Positions 43,686-51,714 of a stretch of 64,000 nucleotides of DNA are shown piece after piece. The stretch is from Micromonospora sp. WMMA1947. GTDB taxonomy: Bacteria > Actinomycetota > Actinomycetes > Mycobacteriales > Micromonosporaceae. Location: positions 5,351,001 through 5,415,000 of the forward strand of contig NZ_CP114909.1 in the NCBI RefSeq assembly GCF_027497355.1, given 5' to 3'. Positions within the stretch are counted from its first letter, which is position 1, and each line of letters opens with the position of its first letter. Made by a program: the position numbers and the translations under genes. Below the pieces are notes generated by a model. It made no database searches, was not told the origin of the DNA, and was given only the letters and a program-made list of their open reading frames with translations.

Positions 43686-45098
43686 TCAGGAGACCAGCAG
43701 GCCCTGGTGCGCGCCCGCGTCCCGCAGCGCGGAGAGGGCCTCGGCCATCCGCAGCGGCGGCGGCGCGGGCAGGTCGCAGGGCTGGTTGCGCAACACCTCC
43801 GTGGCACGTCGGGTGGGTACCGAGGCGACCGGGTAACCGCGCGCGGCGCCCCGGTCCAGGGCCCGCCGGCGGCGTCCGAAGCCGGCCACGGCCAGCCACT
43901 GCGGCAGCCCCGCGTACGCGGGCGAGCGCAGACCCGGCGGCTCCGGCAGCACGTCCACCGAACTGAACGGCTCGCTGCCGGCCAGCCACCACTCGACGCC
44001 GGCGACCCGGCGCGCGGTGGCGTTCTCGCACCAGTAGGGCACCAGGCCGGCCCGCAGCACCTGCGCCGGGTCCAGCAGCCGGCCGCACTCCACCACCAGC
44101 CGGTTCCCGGTCTTGCCGGCCCGCCGCAGCCAGCGCCGGTACAGGTCGGCGGTCACCGCGCTCAGCGCGTCCGGCTGCGGCACGACCACCCGGTGCAGCG
44201 GATGCCCGTGCCGGTCGCCCCAGGAGCGGGCGTCGTGTTCGAAACCGGACTCCACGCCGTGCTCGGCGAAGGCGCCCGCCACCGTGACCTCCGGCGCCGT
44301 CCAGCGCGTCTCGTCCCCACCGGACGCGCGGAGCACCTGGCCCAGCGCGCGGGCGTCCGGGTGGAAGTCGACCGGGTCCAGGCCACCGGCCGGGCAGCCG
44401 GCCTGGAAGCTGTGCCCGTCGCCGCAGTCGCGTACCGGCCAGGTCCGGGCGTCGTGCAGCAGCAGCACCGGCGCGGCCGGTTCCAGCCGCTCGGCCAGGA
44501 AGCCCGCGTACGCCCGGGGCAGCGTGCGCCAGCGCACCGCGAACGTCACCGCCGCGCCTGCCGCCGCACCCCGGCTCGCCGGGCAGTGCACCTGACGGAC
44601 GTGCACACGCGGGTTGCCGGCGAGCAGCCGGGCGGCCAGCGTCGCCCCGTGCGCGTACGCGTCGTCGGGGCGGTCCACCGCGCCCCGGGCCCACTGCCCG
44701 GCCAGTTCGAACCCGGCCGGGAGCCAGGGCACGCCGAGCGCCGTCGCGAGGTGGGCGGCGGCGCCGTGCGGTGAGCCGAGCACCACGCCGGGCCAGCGCC
44801 GCTGCGGGTACTGTCCGGCGAACCACCCGGCGACCCGCTCGGCGTCCACGGCGGCGATCTGGTCGGCGGTGAGCGCCGCCCGCGCGGCGGCCCGGACGGC
44901 GGCGGCGCGGCGCACCGGCTCGGGCGCGCCGGTGAGGCGGGACAGCGCGCCCGGGTGACCGAGGTCGCCGCAGTCGTCGCCGCGCAGCGCCCGGGCGGTC
45001 GCGGCGACCAGGATCCGGGCGGCGCTGCTCGGCGCCACCACCCGCTCCACGGGCAGCCCCGCGCCGCTGACCGGCGTCCGTTCGACTCGTTCGCTCAC
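43686..45098 (-). CDS. Hypothetical protein, 470 residues, unknown
   Basis: Not recognised. Soluble, no signal peptide or membrane helix. Features: a helical N-terminus (AARILVAATARALRGDDCGDLGHP), an alpha/beta region with GVVLGSPHGAAAHLATALGVPWLP, HDARTWPVRDCGDGHSFQAGCPAGG (three Cys/His residues) and FEHDARSWGDRHGHPLHRVVV. The SPHG...HDARTWP pattern hints at a hydrolase or transferase, but I cannot name a family. GTG at 45098; a SigB/SigF-like -35/-10 lies just upstream. Downstream (43443-43685, 243 bases) I see no gene. Confidence 0.65.
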   Translation of the reverse strand: MSERVERTPVSGAGLPVERVVAPSSAARILVAATARALRGDDCGDLGHPGALSRLTGAPEPVRRAAAVRAAARAALTADQIAAVDAERVAGWFAGQYPQRRWPGVVLGSPHGAAAHLATALGVPWLPAGFELAGQWARGAVDRPDDAYAHGATLAARLLAGNPRVHVRQVHCPASRGAAAGAAVTFAVRWRTLPRAYAGFLAERLEPAAPVLLLHDARTWPVRDCGDGHSFQAGCPAGGLDPVDFHPDARALGQVLRASGGDETRWTAPEVTVAGAFAEHGVESGFEHDARSWGDRHGHPLHRVVVPQPDALSAVTADLYRRWLRRAGKTGNRLVVECGRLLDPAQVLRAGLVPYWCENATARRVAGVEWWLAGSEPFSSVDVLPEPPGLRSPAYAGLPQWLAVAGFGRRRRALDRGAARGYPVASVPTRRATEVLRNQPCDLPAPPPLRMAEALSALRDAGAHQGLLVS

Positions 45099-45110
45099 CA
45101 CGCGGCCCGG

Positions 45111-45135
45111 CTTCCCGTCCCTCTGGGGTCTAAAC
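45111..45135 (-). promoter_or_regulatory. Weak SigB/SigF-like promoter of unknown gene
   Basis: On the minus strand GTTT (45135-45132), 15 bases, GGGAAG (45116-45111), only 12 bases before the GTG, so the transcript would be nearly leaderless. Confidence 0.35.
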
Positions 45136-45289
45136 GGGGCATCTCCCCACGGGCCAGGACCAAGGCCCGCCCGGTAACGGCACCGCCCGCGACACCCAGG
45201 TACGTCGTCGCGCCGCGTGCCCGCCGTCGCGGGCGCAACGGCGCTCGGGTGCGGGTTTGGGCCGGACCGGGACGGGCACTGCACCGCGC

Positions 45290-45514
45290 ATGCCCGACGA
45301 CGAGAGCACCCCGGCGGCGATCATCACCCCGTACCGGGACGGACCACTGCTGGTACGCGGCGACTTCGCGCTTGTCACACCCGAGGGGACGCCGATCGAG
45401 ACGCGCCGGGGCACGGTGGCGCTGTGCCGGTGCGGCAAGAGCGCGATCAAGCCGTTCTGCGACGGCACGCACAAGGTGGCGGGTTTCCAGGCCCCCAGCA
45501 ACCGCGAGAGCTGA
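45290..45514 (+). CDS. CDGSH iron-sulfur domain protein
   Basis: 74 residues with the complete CDGSH [2Fe-2S] motif CRCGKSAIKPFCDGTH (about residues 46-61), ligands three Cys and one His. Small redox or iron-sulfur protein in the cytosol. Convergent with a haem-oxygenase-like iron enzyme gene, a recurring actinobacterial pairing. The ATG at 45290 has no clear Shine-Dalgarno. Confidence 0.9.
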   Translation: MPDDESTPAAIITPYRDGPLLVRGDFALVTPEGTPIETRRGTVALCRCGKSAIKPFCDGTHKVAGFQAPSNRES

Positions 45515-45533
45515 CCCCCCACCCCCCTCCGCC

Positions 45534-45606
45534 CGCGATCTTGCACTTTGGTGCCCGGCAAACCGCCCGAACCGGGCACTCGGAGGGCCCCATCTGCAAG
45601 ATCGCG
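45534..45606. repeat. Nested intergenic palindrome, CGATCTTG family, copy 1
   Basis: Outer arms CGCGATCTTGCA (45534-45545) and complement (45595-45606) enclose a second stem GTGCCCGG/CCGGGCAC (45551-45558 with 45572-45579). Between convergent gene ends. Confidence 0.75.
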
Positions 45607-45621
45607 AGGGATGGGGTGGGG

Positions 45622-46668
45622 TCAGGCGGCGGCCAGGGCCTGGTGGGGTGGGCGCAACGAGGACTGGCCGGCCTGCCAGGCCTCCAGCAGGTGCGCGGCG
45701 AACAGGGCGTCCAGCGCCAGCGCGGCGGCGGCCCCGAACAGGACGTCGGACGCGAGCGCCGGTTCGGCCCGCACCAGCCCGCCGCACATGTCGTACGCGG
45801 CGATCTGCTCGTGCACAGCGTCGGCCTCGACGTGCTCGTCGTAGAAGCGCGTGGCCACCGCGTCGAAGCCGAGCCGGCGCAGGCCGTTGCCGTAGCGGCG
45901 GTTCGGCAGCGACGAGGTCATCTCGTACGCGGCCAGGTGCCCCAGCAGCGCGCCGCGCAGCCGCCGGTGCAGACCGAACAGCGACATCAGGTTGTTCGTC
46001 GCCAGCGTCACCGCCGGTACCCGGTCCAGGTGGGCGGCGTAGCCGGTGTCCAGACCGAGCCGGTCCATCGTGGTGCGGAACAGCTCGGCGTGCATCCGGT
46101 CCAGCCGGCCGTTGCCGTACTCGTCGGTCTGGATCTCCACGAGCGCCGCCTTCGCCGGGCCGCCGAGCCGGGGCAGCGCCCAGCTGTGCGGGTCGGCCTC
46201 GCGCAGGTGGTAGATCGAGCGGTGGGTGACGAACTCGCGGAACCGGTCGAGGTCGGCGCGGCGTTGCAGGGTGGCGGCCAGCGGCGGGCCGTCGTCGGCG
46301 GCCACCAGGTCGGCCAGCGCGCCGGGCACGGCGCCCGGCAGCACCGCGGGCGGCGGGCCGGCCAGCTCGCGCAGTGCCGCCTCGAACGGCCGCTCGGCAC
46401 GGGCGCGCAGCGCCAGCAGGGACGGCTCCCACTCCCACGCCTCGTCGACACCGGACCAGCCCCGGTAGTGCAGCTCGTAGCAGAGGAACAGGGTGAGCTG
46501 GAGGTCCTCGTCGGTCAGCGGCGCGGCCACCGCGTTCAGGTGCTCGCCCAGCCCGGCCGGCAGCGCGTGTGGCGCCTCGCGCAGCGCGGCCAGCAACGCG
46601 GCGGAGACCGGCCCGCGCGCCGCGGGCAGCGGGGCGGGGCCGTAACGACTGTCGGCGGTGACGGACAT
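45622..46668 (-). CDS. Haem-oxygenase-like iron-containing redox enzyme
   Basis: 348 residues, helical haem-oxygenase-like (HDO-type, TenA-related) fold, annotated generically as iron-containing redox enzymes. Candidate di-iron ligands are visible: LHYRGWSGVDEAWEWEP, LVEIQTDEYGNGR with HAELF, and FYDEHVEADAVHEQIAAYD. Next to the CDGSH gene, which may supply electrons (inference). Substrate unknown. Confidence 0.83.
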   Translation of the reverse strand: MSVTADSRYGPAPLPAARGPVSAALLAALREAPHALPAGLGEHLNAVAAPLTDEDLQLTLFLCYELHYRGWSGVDEAWEWEPSLLALRARAERPFEAALRELAGPPPAVLPGAVPGALADLVAADDGPPLAATLQRRADLDRFREFVTHRSIYHLREADPHSWALPRLGGPAKAALVEIQTDEYGNGRLDRMHAELFRTTMDRLGLDTGYAAHLDRVPAVTLATNNLMSLFGLHRRLRGALLGHLAAYEMTSSLPNRRYGNGLRRLGFDAVATRFYDEHVEADAVHEQIAAYDMCGGLVRAEPALASDVLFGAAAALALDALFAAHLLEAWQAGQSSLRPPHQALAAA

Positions 46669-46719
46669 GGGACCTCCCGGGACGGTTGCGCCCGGTCGCA
46701 GTGCCCCGCCCGGATGCCG

Positions 46720-48468
46720 CTAAACGATTTCGTCCGCCGCGATGGCCTCGGTCTGGATCACCCGTTCCCGCACCCGGCGGGCGGCGTCCCCGTCGGCCAC
46801 CAGGCCGCGCAGGTCGGCCAGCGCCGGTTCGGGCGCGTCCAGCGGCACGGCCGGGTCCACCACCGCCTCCAGGACGGCGGGCCGGTCGGCCGCGAGCACC
46901 TCGTCCCAGGCGGGTCCGACCAGGTCCGGCCGGTCCACCCGTACGCCGTGCAGCCCGAGCAGGCGGGCCCACCCGGCGTACGGCACCTCGGGCCGCCGCT
47001 GAGCGGGTGACCGGCCCCCGCCGACGCCGGACTGGTCCCTGTTGTTCAGCACCAGCACGACCAGCCGCGGATCGCGCCACTGCGTCCAGTGGTGCGCCAC
47101 CGTGATCAGCTCGGCCAGGCCGTTGAGCTGCATCGCGCCGTCGCCGAGCAGCGCGAGCACCGGCTCGTCCGGGCGGGCCAGCTTGGCCGCGACCGCGTAC
47201 GGCAGGGCGCAGCCCATCGACCCGAGCGTGCCGCAGATCTGGGCCCGCACCCCCGGCGGCAGCTCCAGGTGCCGGGCGTACCAGTACATCACCGACCCGA
47301 CGTCCACGGCGACGGCGGCGTGCCGGGGCAGCCGGGCGGACAGCTCGCGGAGCACCAGCCGCGGGTCGACCGGTTCGGCGGGCGTGGCGGCGCGCTCGGC
47401 GGCGGTGCCGCGCCACCGCTGCACCATCTTCTCCACCATGCCGCGCCACTCCCGGCCGGGGTGCTCCGGCACCCGGGTCAGCAGCGCCCGCAGCGTCTCG
47501 GCGGCGTCGCCGACCAGCGGCACGTCCACCGGGTATCGGGTGCCGATGCGGCGGCCGTCGATGTCGATCTGGATGGTACGTACCTGGCCGGGCAGCGGGA
47601 ACCAGTCGGTCCACGGATCGTTCGTGCCGATCATCAGCAGCGTGTCGCAGGAGCCCATGAGCTGCGCGGCGGCGGTGGTGCCCACCTCGCCGAGCACACC
47701 GGTGTGGAACGGCAGCCGCTCGTCGAGGACCGGCTTGCCCAGCAGCGACGTGGCGAGGCCCGCCCCGAGCCGGTCGGCGAGCGCGACGATCTCGTCGGCC
47801 GCGCCGTGCGCGCCCTGGCCGACCAGCATCGCCACCCGCCGCCCGTTGCCGAGCAGCGAGGCGGCGGCGTCCAGGTCGGCGTCGTGCGGCAGCACCCGGG
47901 CCAGCGGTTCGCCGGGCGTCGCGGTGACCACCCCGGCGGTCTGCGGCAGCAGGTCCGGTACGGCGGTGACCTGCAACGCGCGCGGCAGCACCACGCAGGT
48001 CGGGCTGCGGGTCGCCGCGGCGGTACGGAACGCCTGGTCCAGCAGCGCCGGCACCTGCTCGGGCCGGCGGCCGTAGCGGACGAACTGGTTGCACACGTCG
48101 CCGAACAGCCGGCTCAACCCGATCTCCTCGTGCGCGCCGCCGAGCGGGCCGGTGACGTCCTCGCCGACGATCGCGACCACCGGCTTGCTGTCGAGCTTGG
48201 CGTCGTAGAGCCCGTTGAGCAGGTGCACCGCGCTCGGCCCCTGGGTGGCCAGGCACACCCCGACGCCGCCGGTGAACTTCGCGTGCCCGGTGGCCATGTA
48301 CGAGGCGGTCTCCTCGTGCCGGGCGGGGACGAACGCCGGGTCCCCGCCCGCGTCGTCGAGCGCGCCCACCAGCGGGGCGATCGCCGCGCCGGGGCAGCCG
48401 AAGACCCGCGGCACCCGCCAGGCCCGCAGGCGTTCGACCACCACGTCGGCGACGATCCGCTCAGCCAT
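46720..48468 (-). CDS. Thiamine-diphosphate-dependent enzyme (acetolactate synthase/pyruvate oxidase-like)
   Basis: 582 residues, three-domain ThDP fold. The N-terminal domain has the catalytic Glu region (PARHEETASYMATGHAK); the C-terminal cofactor motif is GDGAMQLNGLAELITVA...LNN. It most resembles the pyruvate oxidase/'thiamine pyrophosphate-requiring' group rather than biosynthetic IlvB; no small subunit is present. It overlaps the upstream baeRF-type gene by eight bases. Product unknown. Confidence 0.87.
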   Translation of the reverse strand: MAERIVADVVVERLRAWRVPRVFGCPGAAIAPLVGALDDAGGDPAFVPARHEETASYMATGHAKFTGGVGVCLATQGPSAVHLLNGLYDAKLDSKPVVAIVGEDVTGPLGGAHEEIGLSRLFGDVCNQFVRYGRRPEQVPALLDQAFRTAAATRSPTCVVLPRALQVTAVPDLLPQTAGVVTATPGEPLARVLPHDADLDAAASLLGNGRRVAMLVGQGAHGAADEIVALADRLGAGLATSLLGKPVLDERLPFHTGVLGEVGTTAAAQLMGSCDTLLMIGTNDPWTDWFPLPGQVRTIQIDIDGRRIGTRYPVDVPLVGDAAETLRALLTRVPEHPGREWRGMVEKMVQRWRGTAAERAATPAEPVDPRLVLRELSARLPRHAAVAVDVGSVMYWYARHLELPPGVRAQICGTLGSMGCALPYAVAAKLARPDEPVLALLGDGAMQLNGLAELITVAHHWTQWRDPRLVVLVLNNRDQSGVGGGRSPAQRRPEVPYAGWARLLGLHGVRVDRPDLVGPAWDEVLAADRPAVLEAVVDPAVPLDAPEPALADLRGLVADGDAARRVRERVIQTEAIAADEIV

Positions 48469-49585
48469 TACCCCGCCCCGGCGTGCTCGCGTCGACGTAG
48501 CGCAGCACCGCACCGACCCCGTCGGTCAGTTCCGGCGCCTCCTCGGGCGCGAGCACCGTGAGGTCCGCGTCGGTGCCGATCAGCGCGCGCAGCAGCGCCG
48601 CGTCGGCGCGTACCCGCTGGGGGTCGGCCACCGACATGCCGCTCAGCTGCGCCGGGTCGGTGGCGATCTCGGTCGGCTCGGGGCCCACCCACAGCTCGCC
48701 GTCGGCCGACGGATCGTCCACGATGAGCATGGTGTCGACCTGATTGCGTTGCAGCGCGGAGACCACGGCGTCGAGTCCGGCGCCGACGTCCTCCTGGACG
48801 CCGAAGCGGTCCAGCGCGGCGGCGATCCGCCGGTCGGCGACCTCGGCGACGGTCTGCACCGTGATGTCGTCCATCAGCGTGTCGTCGGCGCCCACGTCCC
48901 GGGCACCCGCGTCGGTACGGACCAACACGTCCTGCCAGCGCGCGGGCAGCTGGGCGGCGATCATGCCGGTGGCCCGCACGTCCCCGGCCACCACGACGAC
49001 GTCCGCGCCGACCCGCTCGGCCAGGTCGGCCGTGGCCGCCGCGGCGTCACCGGCGTTCTGGTGCCACGCCTCCATGGCGGCGCGCTGGTAGCGGGACTGC
49101 GACCAGCCGCCCGGCTGCACCCGACGCAGCTGGCGGCTCTGCCCGCCCTGCACCTGGGCCCGCCGGGGCACCCCGCCGGCGCTGACCGCCATCGCGTCCG
49201 CGCCGGTACGGTCGGCCAGCACCCGCACCCAGGCCACCTGCTCGCCGCGCTGGGCCACGAGCGGCATGGTGTGCGGCAGCGCCGACCAGCTCGCCAGGTC
49301 GCGCAGCGGCGGCGCGGACAGGTACTCGGTGAGCACCACGCGGCCCCGGCTGGCGAACACGGCGATGCCGTAGTCACCGGGCATCGGCTGGTGCCGGCGG
49401 ACGACCTCCTCCACCGCCTCGACGGTGACCGGGTCGGCGCCCTGCCCCAGCAGGTCGCCCTTGAGGGCCCGCCAGCGCAGGTCGACCTGCGCTCGCGCGT
49501 CCTGGGTGTCGCGGGAGGCGTCCATGTACACCGAGCACCACGGCCCGGGACGGTCGTAGAGCGGGCGCAGGAAGGACAGCTGCAT
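48461..49585 (-). CDS. Rv2629-like / bacterial eRF1-like (baeRF, Vms1-type) protein
   Basis: 374 residues. A bacterial relative of archaeal/eukaryotic release factor eRF1 (baeRF family; Vms1-like). It contains RVQPGGWSQSRYQRAAMEAWHQNA, the glutamine-containing loop expected to act on peptidyl-tRNA, and an Rv2629-like N-terminus (LSFLRPLYDRPGPWCSVYMD). Hypoxia/stress-linked in mycobacteria. Coupled to the TPP enzyme gene. Confidence 0.82.
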   Translation of the reverse strand: MQLSFLRPLYDRPGPWCSVYMDASRDTQDARAQVDLRWRALKGDLLGQGADPVTVEAVEEVVRRHQPMPGDYGIAVFASRGRVVLTEYLSAPPLRDLASWSALPHTMPLVAQRGEQVAWVRVLADRTGADAMAVSAGGVPRRAQVQGGQSRQLRRVQPGGWSQSRYQRAAMEAWHQNAGDAAAATADLAERVGADVVVVAGDVRATGMIAAQLPARWQDVLVRTDAGARDVGADDTLMDDITVQTVAEVADRRIAAALDRFGVQEDVGAGLDAVVSALQRNQVDTMLIVDDPSADGELWVGPEPTEIATDPAQLSGMSVADPQRVRADAALLRALIGTDADLTVLAPEEAPELTDGVGAVLRYVDASTPGRGNG

Positions 49586-49615
49586 GCTCGACCCCTTTCC
49601 GGCTCGGCCGCACGC

Positions 49616-49640
49616 ATACCCGCGCCCCGGCGGAGTTCAC
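49616..49640 (-). promoter_or_regulatory. Possible SigB/SigF-type promoter of baeRF gene
   Basis: On the minus strand GTGA (49640-49637), 15 bases, GGGTAT (49621-49616). Perfect -10 but poor -35; 31 bases before the ATG. Confidence 0.35.
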
Positions 49641-49737
49641 CTGCCGGCTCCCCTGGGCGTGACCACCGTTCATTCACGTCGTTCAACCCGAAGGGCCGAT
49701 ACCATCTGTGCACGGAACGGGACTCTCGGTGGTGAAC

Positions 49738-50277
49738 ATGGACACGGAGCTGTACAGCCGACGCGTCGTCCACCCGACGGAACGCGTCGTCACCGGGCGT
49801 CTGGCCCGGTTGATGGAGGGCTACGCCCGGGAGGTCCGGGTCGGGCAGCCGGCGCTGGTCGCGGTGCTGACCGCCGCCGGGGTGGTGGGGCTGCTGCTGA
49901 AGGTGGTGCGCGCGTTGCTCAGCAGTGGCGGCGGCGGGGCCCGGCGCAGCTTCAAGGAGCTGAAGAAGGGGCCGGAGTTCCTGGTCACCCCGGTCCGGGT
50001 GCGGGACGCCACCGGCCGGCTGGTCGAGGTCGAGCTGCACGGCCACCTGCCGCAGAGCGCGCTGCACCCCGGCGACCACGTCCAGCTCACGTTGCGGCCG
50101 CAGCGCGACGAGGACCTGCCACCGCGCATCGAGCGGATCGTCAACCTGACCACCGGGCAGCTGCTGACCCCGCGTACCGCCACCCTCTGGTCGCACCTGG
50201 GGCCGGCGCTGCTGCTGCAGGCGATGCTCGGCGCCGTGCTGCTGTTCGGCGTGGCCGCCTGCTCGGCGCTCACCTAG
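49738..50277 (+). CDS. Hypothetical membrane protein
   Basis: 179 residues, not recognised. Membrane helices at about 38-60 (LVAVLTAAGVVGLLLKVVRALL) and near the C-terminus (ALLLQAMLGAVLLFGVAACS). The loop between carries a beta-rich OB/SH3-like stretch (VTPVRVRDATGRLVEVELHG). The ATG at 49738 is preferred; GTG codons lie just upstream (49708, 49729). Confidence 0.65.
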   Translation: MDTELYSRRVVHPTERVVTGRLARLMEGYAREVRVGQPALVAVLTAAGVVGLLLKVVRALLSSGGGGARRSFKELKKGPEFLVTPVRVRDATGRLVEVELHGHLPQSALHPGDHVQLTLRPQRDEDLPPRIERIVNLTTGQLLTPRTATLWSHLGPALLLQAMLGAVLLFGVAACSALT

Positions 50278-50313
50278 GTTTCCCGGCCGCCGGTGGCGGG
50301 CACCGCTGCGGCC

Positions 50314-51204
50314 ATGTTCCCCGGCTTCACGCTCACCGAGATCGACGTCGGCGCGGTGCGCCTGCGCGTACGCCACGGCGGCTCCGGGCCACCGGTGGTG
50401 CTGTTGCACGGGCACCCCCGTACCCATGCGACCTGGCACCGGGTGGCGCCCCGGCTGGCCGCGCGGCACACGGTGATCTGCCCGGACCTGCGCGGCTACG
50501 GCGGCTCGTCGAAGCCCCCGAGCGACCCGGAACACACCGTCTACTCCAAGCGGGCGATGGCCGCCGACGTGGTCGGGCTGCTCGACGCGCTCGGCCACCG
50601 CCGGGCCGCGGTGATCGGGCACGACCGCGGGGCGTACGTGGCCATGCGCACCGCCCTGGACCACCCGGACCGGGTGAGCCGCCTCGGCGTGCTGGACGGG
50701 GTGCCGATCGGTGAGGCGCTGGCCCGCTGCGACGCCCGGTTCGCCGCCCGCTGGTGGCACTGGTTCTTCCTCGGCCAGCTCGCCAAGCCGGCCGAGCGGG
50801 TCATAAACGCCGATCCGGACGCCTGGTACGGCGGATCACCGGAGGAGATGGGCGAGCAGGCGTACGCCGACTACCGGCGCGCCATCCACGATCCGGCCAC
50901 CGTGCACGCCATGTGCGAGGACTACCGGGCCGGACTCGGCCCGGACCGGGCGGCGGACGACGCGGACCGGGCCGCCGGCCGCCGGATCGGCTGCCCGGTG
51001 CTGTTCGCCTGGTCCGAGCGCGACGACATGGTCGACCTGTACGGCGACCCGGCCGCGATCTGGCGGGACTGGGCCGACGACGTACGGACGGCCTCGATTC
51101 CGTCCGGGCACCACATGGCCGAGGAGGCGCCGCGGGAGCTGACCGACGTGCTGGCCGGCTTCCTCGCCGACGAACTCGCCGGGGTCAGCGACCGGCGGGG
51201 GTGA
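50314..51204 (+). CDS. Alpha/beta hydrolase, haloacetate dehalogenase-like
   Basis: 296 residues. The nucleophile elbow GHDRGAYVAMR has Asp instead of Ser, the signature of dehalogenases and epoxide hydrolases. HGHPRTHATWHRVAPRL and DLRGYGGSSKP match fluoroacetate-dehalogenase-like enzymes. The catalytic His is in SGHHMAEEAP. Its end overlaps the convergent DUF3817 gene by 20 bases. Confidence 0.85.
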   Translation: MFPGFTLTEIDVGAVRLRVRHGGSGPPVVLLHGHPRTHATWHRVAPRLAARHTVICPDLRGYGGSSKPPSDPEHTVYSKRAMAADVVGLLDALGHRRAAVIGHDRGAYVAMRTALDHPDRVSRLGVLDGVPIGEALARCDARFAARWWHWFFLGQLAKPAERVINADPDAWYGGSPEEMGEQAYADYRRAIHDPATVHAMCEDYRAGLGPDRAADDADRAAGRRIGCPVLFAWSERDDMVDLYGDPAAIWRDWADDVRTASIPSGHHMAEEAPRELTDVLAGFLADELAGVSDRRG

Positions 51205-51529
51205 GCGGCTGCCGCTGGACCGGGGCCGGCGCGTCGAGCAGGCCCCGGCGGCGCGCCCAGCGCTCGAACAGCACAGTGGCGAACGGAGGCACCGCGCTGG
51301 CCAGGGCCAGGCCGGTCTGCATCAGCGTCCAGCGACGCCGCAGGGCGACGACGAGCGTCAACAGGCCGTAGACCACGAACAGCGCGCCGTGGATCGGGCC
51401 GAAGATCTTCACGCCGATCTCGTTGCCGGGTGGGCCGTACTTGACCGCCATGCCGGCCAGCAGCGCCGCCCACGAGCATCCCTCGGCGAACGCCGCCACC
51501 ACGAACGCCCGGATCCACCCGTCGCGCAT
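51185..51529 (-). CDS. DUF3817 membrane protein
   Basis: 114 residues with three membrane helices and the family pattern AFVVAAFAEGCSWAALLAGM, KIFGPIHGALFVVYGLL. Function unknown. The ATG at 51529 has GGGGAG upstream. Confidence 0.85.
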   Translation of the reverse strand: MRDGWIRAFVVAAFAEGCSWAALLAGMAVKYGPPGNEIGVKIFGPIHGALFVVYGLLTLVVALRRRWTLMQTGLALASAVPPFATVLFERWARRRGLLDAPAPVQRQPLTPAGR

Positions 51530-51714
51530 CAGCCACTCCCCTTCGCCGTCGGCGGCCATGCTAGCCGCCCGCGCCGGGCGCCCCGGACGGAACCCGCCGG
51601 CCCGCGACGGGGATCACCGGGGCCGCCACGGGGTACAGAAAAGGCCTCCGGGCCTTTCCTGACCCGCCACTCCGTGCGAGGTTGGGGAGAACCAACGGTG
51701 ACAGGGTGGTGACC

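Noticed and set aside
45095..48256. A 1053-codon minus-strand open frame across the TPP and iron-enzyme genes
   Set aside because: Runs through two well-supported genes in another frame and lacks any family motif.
46723..50303. GTTT-N15/16-GGGCAC elements before the iron enzyme (minus, near 46728) and the dehalogenase (50278-50303)
   Set aside because: The -10 lacks the central T (GGGCAC), and one overlaps a coding end; not convincing as SigB/SigF promoters.
51640..51657. AAAGGCC-TCCG-GGCCTTT hairpin as a terminator
   Set aside because: It lies between divergent gene starts, so no transcript clearly ends there. It may be a leader structure; too weak to list.
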